Of a stretch of DNA of 64,000 nt, positions 16,001 to 22,841 are shown piece after piece. How positions within the stretch are numbered: position 1 is the first letter of the stretch; each line of letters starts with the position of its first letter. The notes below the pieces were generated by a model, which was given only the letters and a program-made list of their open reading frames with translations, was not told the origin of the DNA and did no database searches. The stretch comes from a virus. The stretch covers positions 1-64,000 of the IMG/VR virus record IMGVR_UViG_3300030419_007010, one strand, 5' to 3'. Position numbers and translations under genes: made by a program.

Positions 16001-16588
16001 TTTACCTTCGTGGGGGGAGTCTTTTGGATGTATGCTTTCTTTAATTGTGTTTGACCACACTTGACTCCTTCTCATATGGCCAAGGACACTCGTGACCCAA
16101 TTTATTTTAATTTTATGATTAGGAACATAATCTTTTGTGCCTTGCGTTGTAGGGTGTTTCCTCCAAATTGGAGTTCCGGGCGGAGCATATGCGTTATTCG
16201 AATAAAAGACAGCCGCTGTTGCAAGAATAGGGGGTTCCTGGCCGGGGGGATAATGTGAAGCAGGGACAGGGGAGAAGGAAGCAAGATCCAGAAAGGCTTT
16301 AATCATGACTGTTTCAACAGCCCATAGAGTGTTATTTGTCAACAAAGGATCAGAGAAGTTGGCGCCGTATTTAAGCTCCTGTTTAATTCGGGCATGGGGA
16401 TCGGTGAACCCCCTTTCATTAGCTAATACTTGAGCATATTGAGATTTTTCAAAAATATCAAGCGCATGTTCAATAATATAAGGCTTTAAAACATGTGTAA
16501 ACGCGCCGGCATAATTCCACGGCATTGAGGGGTCCGGTGGAAAATATTTCTTAAAATCTTTTTGATAATCTTGTAAAGTCTTAGCCAT
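13085..16588 (-). CDS. Large virion protein, probable baseplate hub
   Basis: 1167 residues, the largest protein of the baseplate block. No single family is certain. The C-terminal ~250 residues contain a beta-rich pattern of hub proteins (gpD/gp27-like): FGSTIFKPGMRVHVTP, then LGLGGYVFLTKVENIIEPGRFETILHG, i.e. strands around a G-x-x-x-I-x-P-G-M stretch and a terminal V-E-x-x-I-x-P-G-x-F-x-T motif. The middle (about 700-800) is highly charged and helical. The last ~60 residues are Pro/Thr-rich. It lies directly after the LysM baseplate gene and the tube-cap-like gene, which supports hub/baseplate assignment. ATG at 16588 is preceded by GGGGAATAA. Confidence 0.5.
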   Translation of the reverse strand: MAKTLQDYQKDFKKYFPPDPSMPWNYAGAFTHVLKPYIIEHALDIFEKSQYAQVLANERGFTDPHARIKQELKYGANFSDPLLTNNTLWAVETVMIKAFLDLASFSPVPASHYPPGQEPPILATAAVFYSNNAYAPPGTPIWRKHPTTQGTKDYVPNHKIKINWVTSVLGHMRRSQVWSNTIKESIHPKDSPHEGKTINDPGAPGWWGEVLSSKNNTTRNRALAEAGADASDDAAADEVLTSDADVKAERKFQEQCFLIDHYEKICGYNAGNPYGNYFTCIGAGPTINPSAVISKIVAPTEVSPLMSAPQEIFARIQPKIRLFKRFRQKQRQVKQYSPISTEDGRSDYVVSWYQPQDKIVQKEILFADNDTSESIKDAFAPKAGGTKEGVALKRFEWTYYGANPIEADVNIRCKLTLFFRNLEDLGASDGTGGGRTATFLDLILFGPEKGKSPEPNPYGVKFNEWNPDYYEIKASIGYHKPPGNELVDKDGNSLVNLLKNSSVTLGLVLLNHTFSFNEDGSGTLDIDLQGIVESHLSSNRADLFYTSKRLATQLKKIDKELAFINRQLEGTTDTESTVEFTKEDPAGDYNMAEKASLAAFDFLVGLDFLGDAPNYKDLGPIRVENNRGTYEDRKKILEERRARFARNEKTERYGALINRLLAMDKMRYIDVNHNMMGILTEGREQLSKMTSSKIQGAGTTRKDPGIQILKADSADLKARHKEYLDSASGALDEATTDEKTRKKKRKEAKEKFVTPAKDKDKYRINFFYLGDLLEAAFYQALDDPKIKKGKDKKDTEDYTFSNIRFLLGPITFVDPRDHSPVQINLADLPVSLNLFMNWYLNNVIAAQKDTYYIRNFIRDVVKDLILETLSPGCFYKYPVRPRFNITSLSAPGKGKASNAKDRVGMVVTGKKGRPTQYTQGGRIQDINEIAPYPLSNIGSNPPREFFYEFIYCQDGIPWNLIGNRSQDSSKGIYHFQIGSDRGILKNATFDRQDQPHVREARTVSDGSDPIAAQLRHQYNVTLKCFGSTIFKPGMRVHVTPRLAKQGSVAATLEKSLTYKLGLGGYVFLTKVENIIEPGRFETILHGINDGMVKRIGGSKGDLTRQPRIIGPTPPEVEEAPAEKKSTAKQNRTTPTGKMLTPCEIEAEQLGEPPDTHCRQSKVPEDQW

Positions 16589-16598
16589 TTATTCCCCA

Positions 16599-16943
16599 TC
16601 ACAAGCCCAAATAAATTTCGATAGCTCTATCGAGCGGAGTAGGGATATAAATAATATCACCAGTCTTTAAGTGAGCCTCTGTTGGCTTTTTATTATACCA
16701 CGCGATGACCCACCAATATCTAGAATCTTCATAATATTTATGAGCTAGTTTAAAATATCTATCCCCCACTTTCCATATATGACTTACACTATTTAATGTT
16801 CGAATAGCCTCATGTGAGGGAAAATAAATTGTTGGTGTTTCATATTGAGTTATTCTTTTCCTTCCTCGTTTTTCTAGAAAAGCTTTTTTAAATTTTTTGC
16901 TCGGATTTGATATAGCCATTTCGTTGTCATATCTGTTTGCCAT
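16599..16943 (-). CDS. LysM-like baseplate wedge protein (gp53-like)
   Basis: 114 residues. The C-terminal half (about 57-105) follows the LysM pattern: VGDRYFKLAHKYYEDSRYWWVIAWYNKKP, then LKTGDIIYIPTP. LysM-like domains of this kind occur in the T4 gp53 baseplate wedge protein and in tail proteins of many myophages, where they bind other baseplate parts rather than peptidoglycan. The N-terminal 35 residues are basic and probably extended. It is packed between the tube-cap-like gene (2-base gap) and the large hub-like gene, and the ATG has a GGGGG ribosome site. Confidence 0.7.
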   Translation of the reverse strand: MANRYDNEMAISNPSKKFKKAFLEKRGRKRITQYETPTIYFPSHEAIRTLNSVSHIWKVGDRYFKLAHKYYEDSRYWWVIAWYNKKPTEAHLKTGDIIYIPTPLDRAIEIYLGL

Positions 16944-16945
16944 AA

Positions 16946-17848
16946 TTAACCCCCGCCCCCGGCTTTAAATGTTAGGGCTTCAAGTATTCTTGCCTGTTTT
17001 TCGCTATCACTTAATGGATCAGTACCGGCAGTAGCCGCTGATGGTTCTTCAACAGGGGGGACTGCAGAGGCATCTTGGCCGGCTAGCGAGCCGGGGAGCG
17101 CGACAAATCCATCAACTTCTACGGATTCTTTTGTCAGTTCATTTTTTAGAGCACGTTTATCGACACCATATGGAAATGATTTTTCACCACGCCACTTGGG
17201 ATCGCCTCTAGTCCAGCCTAGGCTATCTTCGTGGATAACATTAAAAGAACAATTCATTTGTAATAGTTTTGGGTACAAGCGCAGACCAGCCGGCGGATCG
17301 TCTCCGGAGCGATCGCCCCCTCGCTCTTCAAAATATCCATTTTCTACAACCGGAGTTATAACTAAATTTGGTATATATCCTGCCAGTCCGCTTGTTGTAA
17401 CGTTTCCTAGGCCGTCTCCCTTCGAAATTATATTTGCAAATTTCAGTCTTATTATAGGAGACCCAATAATTGAAGCGTGACCTTTTACCCCTCCATACGA
17501 AGGGTATAACATCTTGGTTAATTCAGAGGAAGCGACAAGATTCGCGCGTGCTTCATCAGCATCCCAAGCTGGTATGTCCCATGCCAAACTTAAAGTCCTT
17601 ACGGTGTTTTGATAAATACGGAAAGGATCCATCCTACCGTAAGCAGCCTCTTCGTTGAAGTTAACATTGTAGGTGTCACTAAAAGACGTTAAAAATCCCT
17701 TAAAAACAACTATTTGTGCTCCTGCCTTTTTGCCGCCGGCGGCAGTATTAATATTATAAAATTCGATATTGGCGCGATTAGAATTGGCTTGAATTAATTT
17801 GGTACGGCTGGTTTGACCTGCTAAACTATTTGTCCAATTTGTTCCCAT
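16946..17848 (-). CDS. Probable baseplate tail-tube cap/initiator protein
   Basis: 300 residues. The core block (about 45-115: IVVFKGFLTSFSDTYNVNFN, then EEAAYGRMDPFRIYQNTVRT and LSLAWDIPAWDADEARANL) is a pattern I associate with myophage baseplate/tube-end proteins related in fold to the tail tube (gp48/gp54 type). The following ITPVVENGYFEERGG and LLQMNCSFNVIHEDSLGW also look like tube-fold strands. The C-terminal 60 residues are Ala/Pro/Ser-rich. Position between tape measure and LysM baseplate gene agrees with a role at the tube-baseplate junction. Which of the T4 counterparts it replaces is uncertain. GAGGAG ribosome site before the ATG at 17848. Confidence 0.55.
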   Translation of the reverse strand: MGTNWTNSLAGQTSRTKLIQANSNRANIEFYNINTAAGGKKAGAQIVVFKGFLTSFSDTYNVNFNEEAAYGRMDPFRIYQNTVRTLSLAWDIPAWDADEARANLVASSELTKMLYPSYGGVKGHASIIGSPIIRLKFANIISKGDGLGNVTTSGLAGYIPNLVITPVVENGYFEERGGDRSGDDPPAGLRLYPKLLQMNCSFNVIHEDSLGWTRGDPKWRGEKSFPYGVDKRALKNELTKESVEVDGFVALPGSLAGQDASAVPPVEEPSAATAGTDPLSDSEKQARILEALTFKAGGGG

Positions 17849-17849
17849 T

Positions 17850-20675
17850 TTATCTCCTCGATTTCTGTGCCATACGATTATGCATTCTCATATAATCGCT
17901 AGCAGAACTATCTCCAAGGCCCAGCCAGAAGTTCCAATCTCCGGATGAATCTTTCATTGAATTAACTATCTCCCCAGCTAAAATTTTTGCAGATTCTGTT
18001 GAAAGATTTACAGTTAGCGGGCTCTTTGGTGCTGCAGCTGTTGGCGCTCCCGTGACAGCCTGGATTTTTGCTGTGCCTGATTTAACTTCCGGCTTTTCAA
18101 AAGCACCAGCGGCGCCGGCTAGTTGATGTGTCACTGTAGCTAAAGCAGTATAGCCAGTAAGATCTTCAACACTAATCTCTTTTGCTGCTCCGGCAAGATC
18201 TTTAACACCCTGAACCATTCCCGTGAAGGCCACCCCGCCTGCTTCGGCAAACTTTCCTAAACCTTCGAACATCTTTCCTAAACTAGTAAGCCCGTCGCCC
18301 ATTAATTTAAGGGCCAGGGCAACCGCTGTTAAGGCGCCGGCAAATACAAGGAGCCCCATGGCGCCGGGAGTGCCGTAAAAGGCCATCAAAGCCATGCCGG
18401 CAGCTAATATGCCGACACCAGAAGATAATGCCAAGAAACCTAGACCAGCGTCGATTGCGGCGGGGCCGGCTTCTTTGAGCTTATCAACTAAAAGAGCCAT
18501 AGCTGCTATGGGAATTGCCAAGCCTACACCTATCAAAGCGACGGCTCCACCAATAGCGAGTAACCCAGGAGCGGCGAGACTAGAGGCAGCTCCTACTTTA
18601 ATAAGCGCTATCGAAAAAATAAGCATCCCAGCTGCGGCGCCGCCGGCGAGCATGGCGGTCATCCAAAATTCATTCCAACTCATACCTTTAACTGCATCGG
18701 CTAACGTGGCCACACCATGTGCAACGGCTAAGAATCCGACACCAACAAGAGCTAATGCGGCGCCGTAAGCCATAGCTGCTTTTGCTTTGGCCATCATACC
18801 GGCTGTGTCGACTACAGAAGTAACGCCGGTCTTGGCCCGATTTTTTCCAGCGATGGCCTCACGCTGTGTTGCAGAAGCATTTTGGTTTCTTGCTCTGGCT
18901 TCTTCTTTTTTCAGAACTGTTAAAATTTTCATTTGGCTTATTTCCGTGGCGGTTAATCCCAAAAGTACTTTTTTGGCGCCGGCGGAGACTGTTAGCCATG
19001 TCATCCACGCGCCGCCGGCCATAGTAACAAGGCCTGTGAGCGCCACTGCCCAAGCTTGAGTACTTCCTTCTAAATCTACAAACCAATCAATTGCCTTTTT
19101 AAACAATTCAACAAGAGGATCTAAAGTTATAGCTAAAGATTGAAAAGCGGACGCTAGTTTCTTTTGTACATCTATTGCTTGCTTCGCGCGCTCTTCCATT
19201 TCTTTTTGACTCATAGCGGCTGCGCCGGCTTTAGAGATCATCGCATCATATCCCGTAGTACCTGCCTTAAGTAACTTTGTAGCTTCAGCTACATCGCTAA
19301 TACCAGCAGCGCTAGCGAACGCTAGACGACCAAACTTGTTTTCTAATAGAGCAGCTTGCTGTCCAGAAGTTTCAATGGCGCCCAGGACCATACGAACGCG
19401 CTCTTCTTCATCAGCATGAAGTAATTTAACTGTATCTATATACTGTCCACCTAGAAGCGCATTAAGCTGTGCTCCTGCTGTGGCAGCGCCTTCGAATGTA
19501 TCCATCTGTGAGCCGAACGCGCCAGTGAGAGTTTGTACATCGGTATTTAAGGCCTTCGCGGCTGCAGATAATCTCTTAAACACGCCTTCCATATTATCAC
19601 CGTGTTTAGCCAACGAAGAAGCAGAGGCGGCGAATGCTGCGACGATTCTTTCCGGCGAGTCACCGATGGCATCTGCCAGTCCAAGCATCTGCTGTTGAGT
19701 TGCTATGGCTTGTTGTTCTGTCTCTCCAAGCACTGCCATAGCGACCTGGATAGATTGTGAACTAGTTTCGCTTGAGACCCCCATTGCTTCCATTGTGGTT
19801 ACAAAGGCCGTCATTTCTTTTGCGGCTGCTTTGGACAATTGAGAGAATTCACGCACATTATTGTATAGATTGTTATATGCCTTTCCAACTTGTTCTGCTG
19901 TTACAGCCATGCCAAGTTGTGAAATACGTATCTCATTTAGAGAATCATCATATTTACCAAACGCTCCCGTTGATAAATTAACAGATGATTGTGCTGCATC
20001 AACAGCTTTGGCCATGGCTAATGTTGATGCCCCGACGGCCTTTAAAATATCCCAGCCCTTCTCCATGACAGAGTGCCAAGCGCTAGCCAGGAATTCATTG
20101 CTCTTGAGATTCTCGCCTACTTTCTTTAAAACATCTGAAAATGAATGGCCTTGTTCTTTGGCGCTTACAAGGGCCCCAAATATTCCCTTTCGCCACTCCT
20201 CTGTGGCTCCTATCATTCCTTGTATTTCTTTAGTTATAGAGCCAGCCGCTGTTTCGATTTCCAGCATGGCCTCTCTCTGGGCGATGAGTTCCTCGTTTTC
20301 TTTTCTAAATAACTCTACTCCTTTTTCTAAAAGAGCTTGTTTTTTTTCTATCTCTTCGTTTATTTTTGCATGCGCGCCTGCAGACTTTTCTTCTTGTTCC
20401 AGCTGCAACTTTAATGAATCAATTGACTTTCTTAATGCTTCTTCTCCGCCTTCTATATAATCGAGGTTTGATTCTGCTAATTCTATTTCTTTCTCTAGAA
20501 GATCAATCTTTTTTTGAGCAAAGCTTAAGTTTTTTTGCTGTTGAGAAGCTTTCTTCATCTCGTAGTCGTGAAGTTTCTCTACAAGATTCAGCTGTTTTGC
20601 AATAACATCTGCAGCGTCTTTTGCTAGCCTTACCTCTTCTGCGGATATTTTCTTATTCTTAATCTCATCAGCCAT
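17850..20675 (-). CDS. Tail tape measure protein
   Basis: 941 residues, the longest coiled-coil protein of the tail block. The first ~170 residues are a near-continuous charged helix (LVEKLHDYEMKKASQQQKN onward). Residues ~200-520 are Ala-rich helical. Residues ~540-800 contain several long hydrophobic Gly/Ala stretches (for example WAVALTGLVTMAGGAWMTWL and AAAGMLIFSIALIKVGAASS) that are typical of tape measures which enter the host membrane. The protein sets tail length inside the tube and is ejected ahead of the DNA. Location between a tail assembly gene and the baseplate genes is canonical. Confidence 0.88.
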   Translation of the reverse strand: MADEIKNKKISAEEVRLAKDAADVIAKQLNLVEKLHDYEMKKASQQQKNLSFAQKKIDLLEKEIELAESNLDYIEGGEEALRKSIDSLKLQLEQEEKSAGAHAKINEEIEKKQALLEKGVELFRKENEELIAQREAMLEIETAAGSITKEIQGMIGATEEWRKGIFGALVSAKEQGHSFSDVLKKVGENLKSNEFLASAWHSVMEKGWDILKAVGASTLAMAKAVDAAQSSVNLSTGAFGKYDDSLNEIRISQLGMAVTAEQVGKAYNNLYNNVREFSQLSKAAAKEMTAFVTTMEAMGVSSETSSQSIQVAMAVLGETEQQAIATQQQMLGLADAIGDSPERIVAAFAASASSLAKHGDNMEGVFKRLSAAAKALNTDVQTLTGAFGSQMDTFEGAATAGAQLNALLGGQYIDTVKLLHADEEERVRMVLGAIETSGQQAALLENKFGRLAFASAAGISDVAEATKLLKAGTTGYDAMISKAGAAAMSQKEMEERAKQAIDVQKKLASAFQSLAITLDPLVELFKKAIDWFVDLEGSTQAWAVALTGLVTMAGGAWMTWLTVSAGAKKVLLGLTATEISQMKILTVLKKEEARARNQNASATQREAIAGKNRAKTGVTSVVDTAGMMAKAKAAMAYGAALALVGVGFLAVAHGVATLADAVKGMSWNEFWMTAMLAGGAAAGMLIFSIALIKVGAASSLAAPGLLAIGGAVALIGVGLAIPIAAMALLVDKLKEAGPAAIDAGLGFLALSSGVGILAAGMALMAFYGTPGAMGLLVFAGALTAVALALKLMGDGLTSLGKMFEGLGKFAEAGGVAFTGMVQGVKDLAGAAKEISVEDLTGYTALATVTHQLAGAAGAFEKPEVKSGTAKIQAVTGAPTAAAPKSPLTVNLSTESAKILAGEIVNSMKDSSGDWNFWLGLGDSSASDYMRMHNRMAQKSRR

Positions 20676-20690
20676 TAATTAAATTCCTTT

Positions 20691-21032
20691 CTAGAGAAAC
20701 GGCCATTTAAGACCAGTCCTTCTCTCAAAACTACTAACAGCAGCATTCAAACGTCCGCGCTCCTTATAGGTTCTCGGATCGTCTAAGCCATAATCACTAA
20801 TGGCTTGCATATATCTTTTTTCTCTGCCCAGAGCAGCGGCAAAAGAATCAACTTGCGAAGTAGTTCCCTTAACTTGTATTGGAATTGGCGAGCCATCAAA
20901 CATAGCCCCGAGGATCTTCTTCGTCCAATAACCAAACATTCTTAAGAAGCTTTCATTAAGCTGTCCGGATTCTGCCGTATTTAAATCAATAACGATCTCG
21001 GTTAGTTTGTCTTCATGAAGTTCTTGTTCCAT
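20691..21032 (-). CDS. Small conserved tail-region protein, unknown
   Basis: 113 residues. No named domain, but the C-terminal block (SQVDSFAAALGREKRYMQAI, then DDPRTYKERGRLNAAVSSFE and KWPF) is a pattern I recall from uncharacterised tail-gene neighbours of marine phages. It lies between the gp51-like gene and the tape measure gene, the slot where many phages keep tail assembly chaperones; it may assist tape measure folding (inference). A terminator and a CTACTTATT motif lie just upstream, and the ATG has an AGAGGG site, so it may start its own transcript together with the tape measure. Confidence 0.6.
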   Translation of the reverse strand: MEQELHEDKLTEIVIDLNTAESGQLNESFLRMFGYWTKKILGAMFDGSPIPIQVKGTTSQVDSFAAALGREKRYMQAISDYGLDDPRTYKERGRLNAAVSSFERRTGLKWPFL

Positions 21033-21050
21033 TAGGCATCCCTCTTATAC

Positions 21051-21059
21051 AATAAGTAG
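21051..21059 (-). promoter_or_regulatory. CTACTTATT motif after a terminator, candidate promoter
   Basis: The coding strand reads CTACTTATT between the terminator at 21076-21095 and the ATG at 21032, spaced as a -10-like element would be. No -35 box is visible. Confidence 0.35.
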
Positions 21060-21075
21060 TAACATTATAAAAATA

Positions 21076-21095
21076 AAGGGATCTTGTGATCCCTT
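21076..21095 (-). terminator. Rho-independent terminator after the gp51-like gene
   Basis: An 8-bp perfect stem (AAGGGATC / GATCCCTT) with a 4-base loop is followed on the coding strand by a T-rich tract interrupted by one A. It lies three bases after the stop of the 80-aa gene. Confidence 0.7.
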
Positions 21096-21097
21096 AA

Positions 21098-21340
21098 TTA
21101 TCTTGAATTAGATTCCGACTGTGCTTGCTCCATGGCTTCTTTTTCCATTTCAAATTGCTGCTGCAATCTTTGCACATACCAATTGCGAATCATAGTTGGC
21201 AAACTATAGGCTTCAGTGAAGCTCCAACCGCCATGGTATTTTAAGACGAAGATCTGTTCGTATACTTGTTGAATGTATGTATCATCTAGGCCAAAAAAAG
21301 TCCGTTGTAAACGGCACCTCCATGTCTTGGGCATGATCAC
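21098..21340 (-). CDS. gp51-like baseplate hub assembly segment, possibly expressed by frameshift from the gp26-like gene
   Basis: 80 codons from an ATG at 21340, but the first ~20 codons overlap the end of the gp26-like gene in another frame and no ribosome site precedes that ATG. The convincing part begins near 21280 (DDTYIQQVYEQIF, then YHGGWSFTEAYSLPTMIRNWY), a pattern of the T4 gp51 / gp26 C-terminal family (strand, GG, S-F-x-E-x-Y-x-L-P, R-x-W-Y). In this family the segment usually follows an FFW motif; here the gp26-like frame ends FFWPR-stop at a run of seven T, and a +1 shift there continues into this segment. So it may be the C-terminal half of a fusion rather than a separate protein. 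The last 20 residues are a charged helix. Confidence 0.6.
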   Translation of the reverse strand: MIMPKTWRCRLQRTFFGLDDTYIQQVYEQIFVLKYHGGWSFTEAYSLPTMIRNWYVQRLQQQFEMEKEAMEQAQSESNSR

Positions 21341-22151
21341 ATTCAGTGCATGCGAAGTGTTGAGCTAAATCCATAGTTGGCAAGCTCTTTGCATAGCCGG
21401 TTCTTAAAAATCTAGAATCCTTTGCCGGCATTGTATCAACAAACTGCTCAATTAGATGACGTTCTGTTCTTCCGTTAACCGAAACAATTAACATCTTTAA
21501 TTGATCTGTTAGTGATGAATCTGCCATCTTAATCTTCTTGTTAAGATTTTGTTTTCTCAACAATTCTTTTTCATCGCGGCCGGTCATCATTCTAACATTA
21601 ATAGAAGCCTTTGTAACAGGCAGTTCAAATAAGATTGTGCCATCGTCCTGAATATTTACACCATTTTGCAACAAATCTGTTGCTGTAATCAAATTTGATT
21701 CTTCTAGATCAAATTCATAATCCTGTTTTGAACCACAAGCAGGACACGTAACACTAGTCTGGTATTCAGCGCCATAACCAGTGATTCGGGATCTTACAAT
21801 TAGAGCATTTTTATCTCCAACCAAAAGATCATCTAACTTGACACTCTTGTCAATTAAAACATTCTGTAAAAATCTATCTAAAGCAATTCCCTTTCGAAGA
21901 AGAGCTTGAGAAGTAAGAATATCCTCATCTTTTGCTGTCATAAATCTAATTTCTAGACTTTCAACATTATGGAGAGGGTGCCCGGGTGGGTAGAATTTTC
22001 CCTGTGATGGTAAATCAACAAACTCGGTTGGCGTCGGAAACGCGAATGGCGTCTCTTCTTGCTGTTGAGTTTGCTGAATAACCTCCGGGATAGGGGGAGA
22101 AGAGCCAGCGTTAGCAACGCCTAGGCGCTCTTCGTTATTTCGGATTGTCAT
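21282..22151 (-). CDS. Baseplate hub assembly protein, T4 gp26-like, with zinc-ribbon cysteines
   Basis: 289 residues. After a disordered Gln/Pro-rich N-terminus, the motif DLPSQGKFYPPGHPLHN (47-61) and the helix MTAKDEDILTSQALLRKG are hallmarks of the T4 gp26/T4-type baseplate protein family. A zinc-ribbon-like pair is present: CPAC (C136, C139) and CTEC (C268, C271). The protein ends VPFTTDFFWPR. It acts in building the baseplate hub in the cell. The last 59 bases overlap the 80-aa gp51-like frame, and a T7 run in the overlap is a plausible frameshift site. It lies directly after the tail tube gene with an AAAGAGG ribosome site. Confidence 0.75.
   Translation of the reverse strand: MTIRNNEERLGVANAGSSPPIPEVIQQTQQQEETPFAFPTPTEFVDLPSQGKFYPPGHPLHNVESLEIRFMTAKDEDILTSQALLRKGIALDRFLQNVLIDKSVKLDDLLVGDKNALIVRSRITGYGAEYQTSVTCPACGSKQDYEFDLEESNLITATDLLQNGVNIQDDGTILFELPVTKASINVRMMTGRDEKELLRKQNLNKKIKMADSSLTDQLKMLIVSVNGRTERHLIEQFVDTMPAKDSRFLRTGYAKSLPTMDLAQHFACTECDHAQDMEVPFTTDFFWPR
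21293..21299 (-). promoter_or_regulatory. Seven-T run, candidate programmed frameshift site
   Basis: In the gp26-like frame the mRNA reads GAC UUU UUU UGG CCU AGA UGA. A +1 (or -2) shift at the U run gives GGC CUA GAU GAU, entering the gp51-like frame and bypassing the stop. A -1 shift would meet UAG within three codons, so only the +1/-2 direction works. Confidence 0.4.
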
Positions 22152-22178
22152 TTTAGCCTCTTTAAAAGATTATTTTAA

Positions 22179-22778
22179 TTATTCTGCAACGGCAGTTGCA
22201 CTACCGTGTACATGTAGTTTAGCATAATCGTAACGGAATGTTACATCTAATTGTAATAAAGCGTCACCAGAGTAATCCAAGTCGCCCCATTTTACATCCG
22301 TTGCCCATGCATTCTTTAGTGTCCAAGTCTCAGCAATATCAGTTTTATTATCAAGATTGTTGCCAATTTCAAGAGTCCTTAATGTTTGGATTTTGATTTG
22401 GTCAAAAGCTTTTGTTGCTAAACCCTTGCCTACGGTGTTTCTTTCAATTTTGCCAGGATATTGATCAGGAGATCTATAGCCAGACTCTAGAATCTTGTTA
22501 TATAACAAATGTGTTACATCACTTTCTGGGCCCTTACCATCTCCGGGATCAACAAAGGTCATCGCGACAGTGTTCCACTCAACTGTGCCTGGGTAATAGA
22601 AAGTATGATTAAGGAATTTGTGTGGCGTCTCGCCGATTTTTAATGAGGGTCTTGAGCATTTTGTAACCAAGAAAGGCTGGAATCCTGGGATCGTGACCAA
22701 AAACTTATATTGGCGTTTTGGCTCGACTGACGCTCCAGACCAAAATCTGAAAGCTGATGCTTTGGGTGTTTTTGCCAT
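22179..22778 (-). CDS. Tail tube protein (gp19-like)
   Basis: 199 residues, the typical length of T4 gp19-type tube subunits. Features are the N-terminal strand with FRFWSGASVEPKRQYKFLVTI, the conserved TKCSRPSLKIGE and HTFYYPGTVEWNTVAMTFVDPG block, and the C-terminal AWATDVKWGDLDYSGDALLQ followed by DVTFRYDYAKL, which matches the repeated strand of tube proteins. It stacks as hexamers to form the inner tube within the sheath. It follows the sheath gene by 63 bases and has a strong GGAGG site before the ATG at 22778. The gap upstream is T/A-rich and I see no hairpin in it. Confidence 0.9.
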   Translation of the reverse strand: MAKTPKASAFRFWSGASVEPKRQYKFLVTIPGFQPFLVTKCSRPSLKIGETPHKFLNHTFYYPGTVEWNTVAMTFVDPGDGKGPESDVTHLLYNKILESGYRSPDQYPGKIERNTVGKGLATKAFDQIKIQTLRTLEIGNNLDNKTDIAETWTLKNAWATDVKWGDLDYSGDALLQLDVTFRYDYAKLHVHGSATAVAE

Positions 22779-22841
22779 TATTTAATTCCTCCGAGTTTGT
22801 ACTCTATATTTAATTAGACCTTAATATTTTTTTTATGTTTT

